Source: Centropus unirufus | Taxonomy: Eukaryota > Chordata > Aves > Cuculiformes > Centropidae | NCBI GenBank assembly: GCA_013397695.1 | Contig: VYZI01000053.1 | Span: forward strand, 2,069,982-2,133,981 | DNA length: 64,000 nt | Direction: 5' to 3' | In this document: positions 1 through 11,500 of the stretch, in pieces | Layout: every line of letters starts with the position of its first letter | Numbering within the stretch: position 1 is the stretch's first letter | The notes under the pieces: model-generated | Told to the model about the DNA's origin: nothing | The model's input: only the letters and a program-made list of their open reading frames with translations | The model's database searches: none | Made by a program: the position numbers and the translations under genes

Positions 1-653
1 CTGTGTATATATGATGTAATACATAAATATGTATGTAATATATGCAACTATTTGCTGCACCACATCAGAGTCAGACTGAGAGGGAACTGAGCACAGATGT
101 AGGCACTGAAATCACAGGCTTCACAATCTTAAATCAACCTTCAGGTTTGCAATGTGCGTATTTAGTCCTTTGGCTGTAATATTTGTAGTTTGGAGGGAAT
201 TGACCCTACTAGTGCTGTCATTTCAGGTTTTTCCCTTCTGTTCATCTAAGGCTGCTGTGAACTTTGCCTACTTCAAATAAAACAAGTGACAGCAAGACAT
301 GAGATATCCCCAACTCCTTAGAAGTCAGCGTGATGTTTTCCTTAGTGTGTGCAGCCAGATATTCCATTGTTCCCATGAATCTGAATGCCTGCATAAGCTT
401 TCAGAAATAGATTTATTGTTGAGATCTGTATCAGAGTTCATATATTGTGTTTTAGCGGAGAAAGTGATGTTACTGCAGTGGCACACATCACCTCTGCAGC
501 CATAGCCGTGCTGGGGTATTTGTTTTAAAAAGCTTTTTCTTTACATGTCAGTATTTAACTGTGGGCTTCGTGTTTTCCCAGAAGGGTTTGTTTTAAATGC
601 AAGTCAGCTTTGAAGCTTTTCAGTATAGAAAACCCCTTGCTTGGTTCAATGTC

Positions 654-1310
654 CATAGAATCACCAGGCTGGAAAAGACCTTTGGGATCACGGAGTCCAA
701 CCTTACCTGCCCACTACAAAACCAGATCCCTAAGCACCTCAAATACCAGTCTTTTAAATCCCTCCAGGGACAGTGATTCTACCACCTCCCTGGGCAGCCC
801 TTCCAGTGCTTGATGGCCTCTTCAGTGAATATTTTTTTTCGTAATGTCCAGTCCGTACCTGCCCTGTCACATCTTGAGGCCATTTCCCCCTTGTCCTATC
901 CCCGGTCACCTGGGAGAAGAGACCAGCATCCCCCTCTCCAAACCCTCCTTCCAGGCAGTTGTAGGTAGGGATGAGGCCTCTTCTCAGCATCCTCTTTCTC
1001 CAGGCTGAATAACCCCAGCTCCCTCAGCCTCTCATCATAACCCCTGTTCTCCAGCCCCTTCCCCAACTCCATTCCCTTTGTCCAGACACATTCCTGACCC
1101 TCAGTGTCCTTGTAGTGAGAGCCCTAGAGCTGAACCCAGGATTTGAGGTGCAGCCTTGATTCTAGCTGCGTGCAGGGACAGAGTCACCTCCCTGGCCCTG
1201 CTGGCCTCGCTGTTTCTGACACAGGCCAAGATGCCGTTGGCTTTCTTGGTCACTTGGGTCACTGCTGGCTCATGTCCAGTCTCTGCCAAGCAACATCCCC
1301 AGGTCTTCAG
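654..1310 (-). mobile_element. CR1 LINE fragment, inverted
   Basis: It begins with the reverse of the CR1 tail (CATAGAATCACCAGGCTGG) and reads through the 3' UTR-proximal and ORF2-end consensus, including GCCAAGATGCCGTTGGC. It is a 5'-truncated, non-autonomous copy in a PARG intron. Confidence 0.9.
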
Positions 1311-2119
1311 TGCATTTGAACTTGCCACAAATCAAACACAGCTGCATCCTGTGTCAAACTTTCAGCAGGGTCAATAGAATTAAATCTCTGAGGTAAAAAG
1401 TAAACTGTGATCTATGTGGACCTGGGAGCTGTTTTTTGTGCTTGAGTATCATCTTTTCATGCAAATCAAGCCCTAAATTTATGCAGCTGTCCATGACCCC
1501 CTGTGCACATGGAATCTGTTGGGAAGTTGCTTTTAGACACTGCTGGTTTAGTTTTCTTAGCATTATAACTCTAACTGAGGTTCTTCTGCTCTCTTTTTTA
1601 ACTAAAAATCTCTATCATGCCTTTAAGAGACCCCATTTCTTGTTCTTTTTAGTTCCAAACAATGAGACTGAAATAATTTAGCTCTATAAATCACTGTAGT
1701 GATTTTGCGACTCTTTTTATTGTAAATGGTGATTGAATTTCCCTGTAAAAGAGCAGTGGAGATCTTGTCAACTGACAACTTTGTGCTCAAAAGGTAAATG
1801 CTTGAATATATAATATACCAGCTTTCTGTTTCAAAGCTGAACTTTTTAGAATGAAATAAGGAGAGAAAATAATGCATCCTTCCTGCAGTGAGCAATGGCT
1901 CCTCTTTCTCTTGAGGGCAGGAGTCTTTTTCTCAGCTGAAATACAGTGGATTTCACTGGCTTCCCAGCAGGGCTGAGAAATAGCTTGATTTGAATCCACT
2001 AACACTGCCTCTTTATTGACTTACTAGAACTTCCTTGGAAATATGAGCTGCTGCTTCATTCATTTGTGGGCTGAGTACTCTGGATTGCCTGGTTACACTG
2101 AGCAGTTGTTACCTTTAAA

Positions 2120-2168
2120 GGTTCATGGTTGATCTCAAAAGTTTCTTCCAACCTGGTGATTCTATGAA
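2120..2168 (+). mobile_element. CR1 3' tail remnant
   Basis: GTTTCTTCCAACCTGGTGAT followed by TCTATGA is the terminal ~50 bases of CR1. The insertion is very short. Confidence 0.75.
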
Positions 2169-2487
2169 ACGCATTTTAGCTTCAACTATGGAGTCACTTT
2201 GGTAGCATTCACAGTTGAAGTGAAAATTCACTTCAGAAATAGTTTTTTCTTGATCTGGGGAAAGAAGTCTCAAATTCCAAAGGGAGAAGAGAAGTGAATG
2301 TTTTGGTTTTTGTGTTACTTGTGGGCTGTCAGGGGAAGACTCAGAGCTGCTCTCCAGGAAAGTTAAGCTGTTGCATTGCTGCCGGGAGTGATGTTTGTTG
2401 TAGCTTTAAAAGCTCATGACTTAAAATAACACAAGGCCTCAAGCCCCAGCAATTAATCAATTCCATATGGGGTTGGTTTGCCTGCAG

Positions 2488-2548
2488 AACCGACGGGATT
2501 GGTGACATTTACCAGGCAGTGTCTGCAGGAGTTTCCGGATTGGGAAAG
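2488..2548 (+). CDS. PARG: PARG exon (window exon 1)
   Basis: This 61-bp exon encodes [19 protein letters not shown] after a split lysine codon. It aligns with the human [20 protein letters not shown] segment just before the macrodomain core. Acceptor CTGCAG and donor AAAG|GTGAGT are both good. It ends in phase 2, and the first base of the next exon completes the arginine. It was found by homology because it is too short to stand out as an open frame. Confidence 0.93.
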
Positions 2549-5500
2549 GTGAGTCAACCATCCTCTTAATGGAAGGAATTGCTTGAATCAATAACCAAAT
2601 CCCATTCATACTGAATTGATTCAAGCCTGGAAGCAATTTTTGGTATGAATTGTGATGAAGTTCAGGGAGAAGTGGGTGAACTGCCATGAGTAGTTTTGAG
2701 TGCCGTGAGTTTCCCAGGATGTTTATTTGCCTGTGAGGCCAATGAGACCTCAGTGAACTTTGAAAGCAGTAGCAGATCTTTGCTTTGCTGCTGTTGCTTG
2801 TGTGGGGAAGCCAGAGGTGTGACTTGATCTCAGAAAGAACAGGGAATACAATGAAACAGGGGGCATAGCAGCATGAAAAGAGAAGCATGGCAGCTTTCCT
2901 GCTGGTTAGCGATGTTATATGGGACAAACGTGTGTGAGAAATGTAGAACTTTTTGAATGTGGGGTTTTATGATAAAAGAGGCAGAGAAGCCGAACAATTG
3001 ACTATTAACTTGTATAGATGGTTCCTGAAAGGCAAATGTGTTTTCCTTTAGTCCATCAGGGTTTTTTTAAACCACCTTATGTTAAAGGTGTGTGAGGGGT
3101 TGAGGTTTGGATGGGATTTCTTCTAAAATGGGTGTCCTTATGTGAGCTTCTGTAATTGTCCTCTCTGTACCATGTTTTTCCTCACTGATAGGTCTCAGAA
3201 AAAGCTGTCCAGGTTGCACGTCACCTATGAAGGCACCATCGAAAGCAATGGGCAAGGAATGCTGCAGGTAAGCACAGATAGCAGTAAACGTGCTTTACGT
3301 CATGTTTTTGTCCTATGTTTATAGCCCGCCAGCTTCACAAATTTATTTGTTTATCACAAACAGGCTGAAATGCCAAGATTTAATGCAGCATAAAAGAAAC
3401 ATCAACATTAATTCCGTGGGCAGCCTTAGTGCTGTCAGTGCTCCCCAGCTCATCTAGGTTTGCACATGTACCTGGTACAGAAAGAGCTGACAGAAAATCA
3501 CAAGCCCTGGACAGCATCAGGTCTTTTGGTTCAAAACAGGATCAGAGATTGACAAGATAAAGCTTCAGGCTGGGGTTTTGATGGGCTGTCAAGGGTTTCA
3601 GTTTGTTTTTAAGAAATTAATCTTGTGCCCCAGGCAGTGACCAGGTCAATGGTTCAGGAGGCTTCCCTGCCGCTGCCAGCACCTCGGTTTCCTTCTGGGA
3701 GCCAGTCAGCAAAACAAATGGCATGAGGTGGATGTCCTGTCCATCTCCATAGCAAGGAACATGTCTGAGTTTGCACATCAGTTGTTTGGGTTTTGCTTTG
3801 CTTTTAAAGTAAAATAAAGTCTGCCCTTTAGAGTCAAGTTGTAGAGACCCCACAAAAATTACAAGTGCTGCAAAGGAGGGAGAAGAGGGGGGACTGTTTT
3901 TTGTCATGGTTTTTGCTCAGAATTCCAAAGTCTCGTGACTTTGTGAAACTGGAGCACTTGAACATGTATTGAAATTATTAAGAACTCGGCAACCGCTCAG
4001 TAATAACCACCTATCCTAGAAAGGTTTACTTGGAAAAGACCTTTGAGATTGAGTCTAGCCTTACCTGCACACTGCTAAACGAGATCCCTAAGCACCTTGT
4101 CTGCCCGTCTTTTAAGCACCTCCAGGGGTGGGGACTCCACCACCTCCCTGTGCAGCCTCTGCCAGGGCCTGATGACTTTCTGTGAAGAATTTTTTCTTAA
4201 TGTCCCATCTGAACCTGCCCTGGTACAGCTTGAGGCCATTCCTCCTATCTCCTGTCACTTGGGAGAAGAGACCAACATCCACCTCTCCACAACCTCCTTC
4301 CAGGCAGTGATTGTCTCCCCTTACCTTCTCCTCTAGGCTAACACCCGCATCTTCCTCAGCTGCTCCTCATTACCCCTGTTTTCCAGCCCCTTCCCCAGCT
4401 CCATTCCCTTCTCTGGACGTGATCCAGGACCTCAAGGTCCTTCTTGTAGTGAGGGGCCCAGAACTGAACCCAGGATTTGAGGTGCAGCCTCAGCAGTGCC
4501 AAGTCCAGGGGCAGAATCCCCTCCCTGGCCCTGCTGGCCGCGCTGTTTCTGACACAGGCCAAGATGCCATTGGCCTTCTTGGCCACTTGGGCCACTACTG
4601 ACTCATATTCAGTTGCTGTCAACCAGCACCACCAGGTCCTTCTCTTCCAGGCAGCTTTCCAGCTGTTTTTCGCAAAGCCTGGAGCTGCTCAGGGTTGTTG
4701 TGTCTCAAGTGCAGGACCCGGCACTTGGCCTTGTTAAACCTCATCCTGTTGGTCTCAGCACATGGATCCAGCTTGTCCAGGTTCCTCTGTAGAGCCTCGC
4801 TACCCTCACGCAGATGGACACTTCTTCCCAGTTGAGTGTCACCCACAAATTTAGAATACACTCAAATTTTGCTGTGTAATATTTCATTTCTTCCAAGTTT
4901 TTGGAGAAGTAGAAATGCAAAATGAGAGAAAGGCAAGGCTGTCAATCACTCTGCTCTGCTGTGGAGATTTTTAAGCGATAGCAGCAGATTTCAAGAGAAT
5001 TGTTAAATTTGTACAGGATTTTGTTTACCATGGCAATTAGAAAGGGTTTTTTGCTGTTTACCTATACCCTAATCCTCTGGAATATTTTTTTGTTAGGTTG
5101 ATTTTGCGAACCGTTTTGTTGGAGGTGGTGTGACCGGAGCAGGACTGGTCCAAGAAGAGATTCGGTTTTTAATCAACCCAGAGCTGATTGTATCGAGGCT
5201 CATCACTGAAGTCCTGGATCACAACGAATGTCTCATCATCACAGGTCAGTCTTTGCAAAACATGCTTCGCATCTCATTCTGGTTTATATATAGACTGTAT
5301 TTCTCATTGAAGGTTCATAGCGTGTCCAGTGTCTTTAGTGGGCTGGGGGATAAGAAGCTCAACATGAGCCAGCAAAGTGTGCCAATGACCCAGAAATCCA
5401 CTGGTGTCCTGGGCTGCAGTAGAAGCGTGACCAGCAGGGCAAGGGATGCTGCCCCTCTGCTCCGCTCTTGCGAGACCCCGCTTAGAGGGTCTTGTGTTCA

Positions 5501-8500
5501 GTTGTGGAGTCCTCAGTGCCGGGAGTTCATGGATGTGTTGGAGTGAGTCCGCTGCAGACCATGGAGATGATCCAAGGACTGGAGCACCTCCCATGTGAGG
5601 ACAGGCTGAGAGGGTTGGGGTTGTTTCACCTGGCAAAGGTGCCAGGGAGAACTTGTAGCAGCCTTCCAGTACTGAAAGGGGCTATGGGAAAGCATGGAAG
5701 GAGCTCTTTTATCAGGGAGTGCAGGGATAGGATGAGGGGAATGATTTTAGGCTGAAATAGGGGAGAGTGAGGTATTAGGAAGAAATTTTTCCTGGGAGGG
5801 TGATGAGGCCCTGGCCCAGGTTGCCCAGAGAAGTTGTGGATGCCCCATCCCTGGAGGTGTTCAAGGCCAGGTTGGATGGGACTTGGAGCCCCCTGATCTA
5901 GTGGAAGGTGTGCCTGCCCATGGCAGGGGGTGGCACCAGATGATCTTTAAGGTCCTTTCCAACCCAAACCATTGTGTGGTTATATGTTTAAATACTTGGA
6001 GAGAGGTGAAGAAAACCAAACTCTATACGCACTTTGACAAATACCAACGCCCTTGAAAAGGAAACACTCTCTCAGAAACATTCATTTAGAGTTCAGAAAA
6101 TGAAGTTCCTTAGGGTGAATGAGTTAAGAGTCAGAAAACTGACTCTAATTTACCTCAAATCACACTAAAAGTGTTTTTCCTTTTGTTTCCACCTCTGTCA
6201 TAGAACTTGGAATGTTTTATTATCCACTGTGTCTCAGCTTTGCACGCGGGAGCACAGCAGCGTTTTTCATGGCTGCAGAATAAAATGGTGCACGCGTTTC
6301 TTTTTAGTTACTCCAAGGAACAGTTGTGAAGTAATCCTCTGGGCGATATTATAGGAGATTATGTATCAAAAGCGTTGGGTTTGGTTCCCTGAGTTGCCTC
6401 AACAGTCAAGAATTCATACAAGCATTAGGACACATTTCTTGGAGAAGCCCTTCCAAAGCGCTTCTTTCTGCACAGCAGAAACTGGAGCTTAGATCATGTG
6501 ACTCTTCCTCTGTCCTGTGCGATCAGTTCTACTGGGCAGAGCATCCATAGTTTCCAGTCTTGGTAGTCTTCTAAGATATTTCTGTTTTTCCACCCTGCCA
6601 AAACCTAATGCTTTTTCTGTAGAAACTTGTTGCTAACTTGGATTTTCTGGTTCCCTTTTGAATAAAGTTGGAAAATCCTTGTCTGATTCCTGGCTGGCAT
6701 TTTTTATGCCCCTCTAATGGGATGAATGTGTGGAAGCACTGCCCTTGTGGGGAGGGGAAAACCAGAGTGCAGCTGTCAGTTTTGGGGGAAACACTGAAGG
6801 AATGTCTTCCACCCCCCCAAAAATAGTGATTTTTGCACAAACCAATGAAGGCGAGGATGCTTTGTCACTGGAACAATGTGCTTTTAGTCTCCTTGAGTAC
6901 TTTATAGGATTTCACAATTAAAATTTGTGAGATGGGGCTCTTCTCTAATGGAAACGGTCGTTCCATCATCTTCATTTAATCCCTGGAGCTCTTCCACCTC
7001 GCTTCTTGGCAGGGTCTCCAGCACGTGTCACAACCCTCTTGATAAATGACATCCTTGGTGATGCATCTTGACTCCGCAGCCCAACGGCTGTAACGACTGT
7101 GCAACTGAGATTGCAGAAGAGGCTGAGAAATGGGAGATAAATTAGATTTGTGGTGATTGCATGGGGTCTGGTGAAGATCACAGCCATCCTGAATATGGGA
7201 CTGGTCGTAAAAACAGCAGAGTTCTTCAGCATAGCCATCTTCCCCCAGAAATGTCAGGAGTGATGCCAGAGATTCCCATGGCTGTGTTCCGGGTGGAGCT
7301 GTGAATAAACGGCACTAGGTTTCATCCAGGTTTTTCTTCTTTCTTTTCCTCTTTCACCTTTGCTCAGGCAGGGTTAAGAGCAGAGGAAGCAACGTTTCAT
7401 GCTTGCTTAAAAGTGACGGATTGAGCAATGGCCAGTGCTGACTGGGTCTTAGCAGTGCGTTTTCAGACTCCAAAGCATGTGACCCATGCAGTAGATGAGA
7501 TCAGGTAATCAGTTCAGCTGGAATTCTACTCACGGGGGAAATGTTTTTCAGCTGGATTGAGCAGGGGGGTTGTGCCACTGCCTGGAGAGCCAGAAAACTG
7601 ATGGGTGGTGCAAGATGATCATAGAATGGTTTGGGATGGAAATATCACAGAATGGTCTGGGAACTTAAAGACCATCCCGTTCCAGCCTCCCTGCCCTGGG
7701 CAGGGACACCTCCCACTGGTTGCTCATGACTCCATCCAACCTGGCCTTGAACAGACTTTTTTCACTGACCTTTTCCAGACTGAACAACCCCAACTCTCTC
7801 TGCTTGTCCTCATAGCAGAGGCTCTCCAGCCCTCAGGTCATCTTTGTAGCCTCTCTGGACCCATTCCAACAGTTCCATAACCTTTTGTTGTGGATTCCAG
7901 AACTAAATACAGGACACAAGAGCAGAGTAGATGGGCAGAATCCCCTCCCTCGATGGGAGAAATGGTCCTGCCCCTCCCTTTTGGCAGTACACGTTCATTT
8001 ATATCAGTGGCAACAAAACTCCACGTGTGGTTTTCACATACCTTTTATTTAGTGCTATATTCAATTGTTTATCAAGCACTCAGAGGGAAGTGGGTGAATC
8101 CCCATCCCTGGAGGGACTGAAAAGACAGGCAGACAAGGTGCTCTGGGAGCTGGTTTAGTCGTGGGCAGGTAAGGTTGGACTCGATCTCAGAGGTCCTTTC
8201 TAACCAAAGAATTCTGTGTCCCAACCATTCACTGGCAAAAGTGCTGCCACTTGAATAATCGCTTTTGTCAGACGCATTTCCGGAGCTTGTCTGACCCCGT
8301 TGATTTTCATTAACTTTGGGTTTCTGGGACATGAGTGTAGAGCTCGTGATTTCTTTGAGTTCCTCTGTTATTGATTTTTTTGAGTATACAAGTATGTATG
8401 AGCTTGTTTGTTTCCTGGTGCTTCCGTCACCAGACACCGTGCTTCCATAAAAATTAATGAAAACAATGAACCTTGGAAAAGTCATCTTGATTCTTTGGCT

Positions 8501-11500
8501 GTCATTTAATCTCTCCTGTTATGCCACCTTGATAACTGGGTCTGTTTTTTCTACATGCTTGACACGGAAAGAAATGCTTCCTTTCCAAAGCTGGAAGTTG
8601 TGGTAGGTTGGTCCCTTAAAGAGAGCTCTCAGAGGAGTCAGACTTCTCTTGTCTGTCTTGTCTTATTCTTTGCTCCGATGCTTTTTCCAAGCGTATCCCT
8701 AAAAGTCAGTTTTCCCTGTGTCAGGGAAGGTCTTGCTGGAGGTCGATAGCCTACGATTTGATTACAAGTCCCACATGGGAACTGGCTGCTCCCAGCTGTC
8801 CTTTGTTTGAGGGCTTGGATGTGTGAGAGTTCATAGGCAGGTTCTGCCAGCACAATTTCAGGAGGTGAATCCTCAGTTGAGGAATCTTTCACCATCCTAT
8901 TCAGTACAGCTTGGGTACCCTTGGCGTGGTTAAATCATCTGGGCAAATCTTAATACAGAGTGAGAGGAAAATGGAGCGGAGGAGTTAAAGAAGTGCCAGG
9001 AAGTCTCTTCAGTTAAAGTGAATGTGGGTGAATGAGGAGAATGTCTGGAAGCATGAGTCATTTCAAACAGTTTTTAACAGCTTCTGTTTTTCATGCTTGA
9101 GCTACTGAAAACAAGCATGAAGGAACTGTTGGAACGGGTCCAGAGGAGGCCACAGAGATGATGTGAGGGCTGGAGAACCTCTGCTATTAGGACAGGCTGA
9201 GAGAGTTGGGGTTGTCCAGCCTGGAGAATACTGCACGGAGATCTTACACAGGCTTTCCAGTACCTGAAGGGGGCTCCAGAAAAGCTGGGGAGGGACTCTT
9301 TACAAAAGCATGGAGTGATAAAACATGGAGGAATGGCTTTAGATTGGAGAGGAGAAGATTTAGGTGAGACATTAGAAAGAAATTCTTCACGATGGGGGTG
9401 GTGAGGCCCTGGCACAGGTTGACCTGGAAAGGTATGGCTGCCCCCTCCCTGAAGGTGCTCAAGGCCAGGTTGGATGGGACCTTGAGCAGCATGGTCCGGT
9501 GGGAGGTGTTCCTGCCCATGGCAGGGGATGGAACTGGATGATCTTTAAGGTCCCTTCCAATCCAAACCATGCTGTGATTCTATGAAGGGTAACAGGCCCT
9601 GCCTGTCCTGGGCAACAAGCAGGGGAACAGCAGTGCAGGAAATCTGCTTGGTTCCTGATTGTCGGGATTTCCTTTACCTTTATGCATTTAAATTTCCTAG
9701 AGAAATAAAATGTATAAACACAGCTCCCCACGTCCAATTTTGAATCTCCTTCTATTTTTCTTCTCGTGTACCCTGAGCTGTCAGCCCAGCCACTCGCTAA
9801 ATTGTGATGAAGTGGGGCTGCGGTGTTTTCAATAGCAGAGGGACTGTTTTATCATCATGTTTACAGACAGGAACCTGAGAATAGACAAGCAAAATGCTGG
9901 TGGTGCGAAGGCTGGCAATCCTTCTTAACCAGGAATTAGCCAGGAGAGCTTTGAAGATGACAGGTAGTTTATTGAGAAGCTGTTGAAGTCGAGGGTGGTG
10001 GAGTTGAAAGCCATCTTCTTGTTATGAGCTGGACAGCACCCATAGATCTGCACATGTAAAGTTCTGTGCTGGGTGCCACACGTGATCGGTGGGGCAGAAG
10101 CTTCCCCTTTTACCAGGTCTTGTATCCTTGGTGTGGTATGAATCCCGGTTTTCCATCACTTCCGAGAGCTCTGCCTTCATTTGGAGAAGGAGCGATCCCT
10201 GCGGAAGGTTTGCCAAGTGAACAAGTCTGTACACATTTGGGATTTAACACAGGAAATCCCTTGTTCCAGGTACCGAGCAGTACAGTGAATACACAGGCTA
10301 CGCAGAGACGTACCGGTGGGCACGAAGCCATGAAGATAAAACCCCAAGGTAAAGTTCCTCATAAATATTTCAAGTGAAGGAATAAATGAATGGTACAGAT
10401 TTGTAAACTCAGGGCTTTAGTATCTCCTAGGATTTCCTGTAATAGACAATTTGACTCTTTCATCGTGCTCTCTACAGGAAAGCCAATAAGCTAAGAAAGT
10501 TATCTCAGATTAATAATGATATATTAGTGCTAATGAATGGTACCTGCCAATATGTTGGTTCTTAAACAGTCTGGTACAGTTTTATCCAAATTTGTATTAA
10601 GATACCAATTGAACTCTGTGTTGTAACGTTAAGGGAAGTTGGACGACACTGCAGGTACCACAAACAAATTAGCAAATTAAGATTTAATATCATGAATCTG
10701 AGTAGAAAGCTCCGAGTTCTTGAATTCATTTCTCCAGCAAAGTTATGATGTATGCGGAAAATGATCCATTTGGTATGGAAGCACCCACAATGTGTTCTCA
10801 TCGAAATGTTGGAGGAAGGCAAAGTGCTGCTCTCTGACCTTGTGGGGCTCTTACATACTTATATAACCCTGTGTAATTGGATTTGTTTCATGTTGATGCC
10901 TGAAATCCAGCCAGTGTTTCTAAATTCACACACGGGGAGATCTGCATCTCCTTCCTGATGCTCCTTTCATTCCCGACCTGCAAACACAAAGCAGTGCTCC
11001 CTTGCCCGCTATGTGATCCCGTTTCCAGCTGCTTCTGGCAGAGCAGACGTGCGTGGAGCTGCTCGTTTTGGATCATAATTATTTGGCCAATATTGAACAA
11101 CTGATGTTATCTCCTTTTCTGCTCCCTCCAACTCCAGGGACGAATGGCAGCGCCGCTACACGGAGATCGTCGCGATTGATGCGTTTCACTTCAGACGCTT
11201 CCTTGATCAGTTTGGTCCGGAGAAAATTAGAAGAGAGCTCAACAAGGCCAGTACCTTCTTGCCGTGGCCTGGAGCCTAAGGCTGGTTCATTGATGTTAAC
11301 AGTGCCTTTCAAAGATGGTTGTGTCTTCTTCAGCTAAGAACTCCATGATTACTTGTGTCTGATAAAAGCTGTGCTTTTCAGGGGTTTGCCATCCAGTGTT
11401 AAGGCAAAAGCTTGTCAAATAGAACGAGTCTTGCCCTTTGATACAAAGGTCTGTGTTATTTAGCTTTCAACAACATAAGTGACTTTTCAACATGCATTTT

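Larger units (their letters stand above)
1..2487 (+). other. PARG: PARG intron (partial) at the left edge
   Basis: No coding exon was found here. It holds one inverted CR1 copy (654-1310), a short CR1 tail (2120-2168) and otherwise unique AT-rich sequence. It ends in the acceptor CCTGCAG before 2488. I looked for the preceding PARG exon (the residues before KPTGLVTF) and did not see it, so it is probably outside the window. Confidence 0.7.
5245..10269 (+). other. PARG: PARG intron carrying four CR1 copies
   Basis: This intron contains CR1 at 5335-5985 (+), 7619-7960 (-), 8072-8214 (+) and 9119-9586 (+). The long single-frame stretches inside it are translated CR1 fragments. The rest is unique, with no coding signal that I can support. 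Confidence 0.8.

Noticed and set aside
2457..2927. 156-codon open frame on the - strand
   Set aside because: It overlaps the real PARG exon 2488-2548 in antisense and has no recognisable motif. It is a shadow frame.
8072..8485. 137-codon frame on the - strand
   Set aside because: Its C-terminal third is reversed CR1 and the rest has no recognisable motif.
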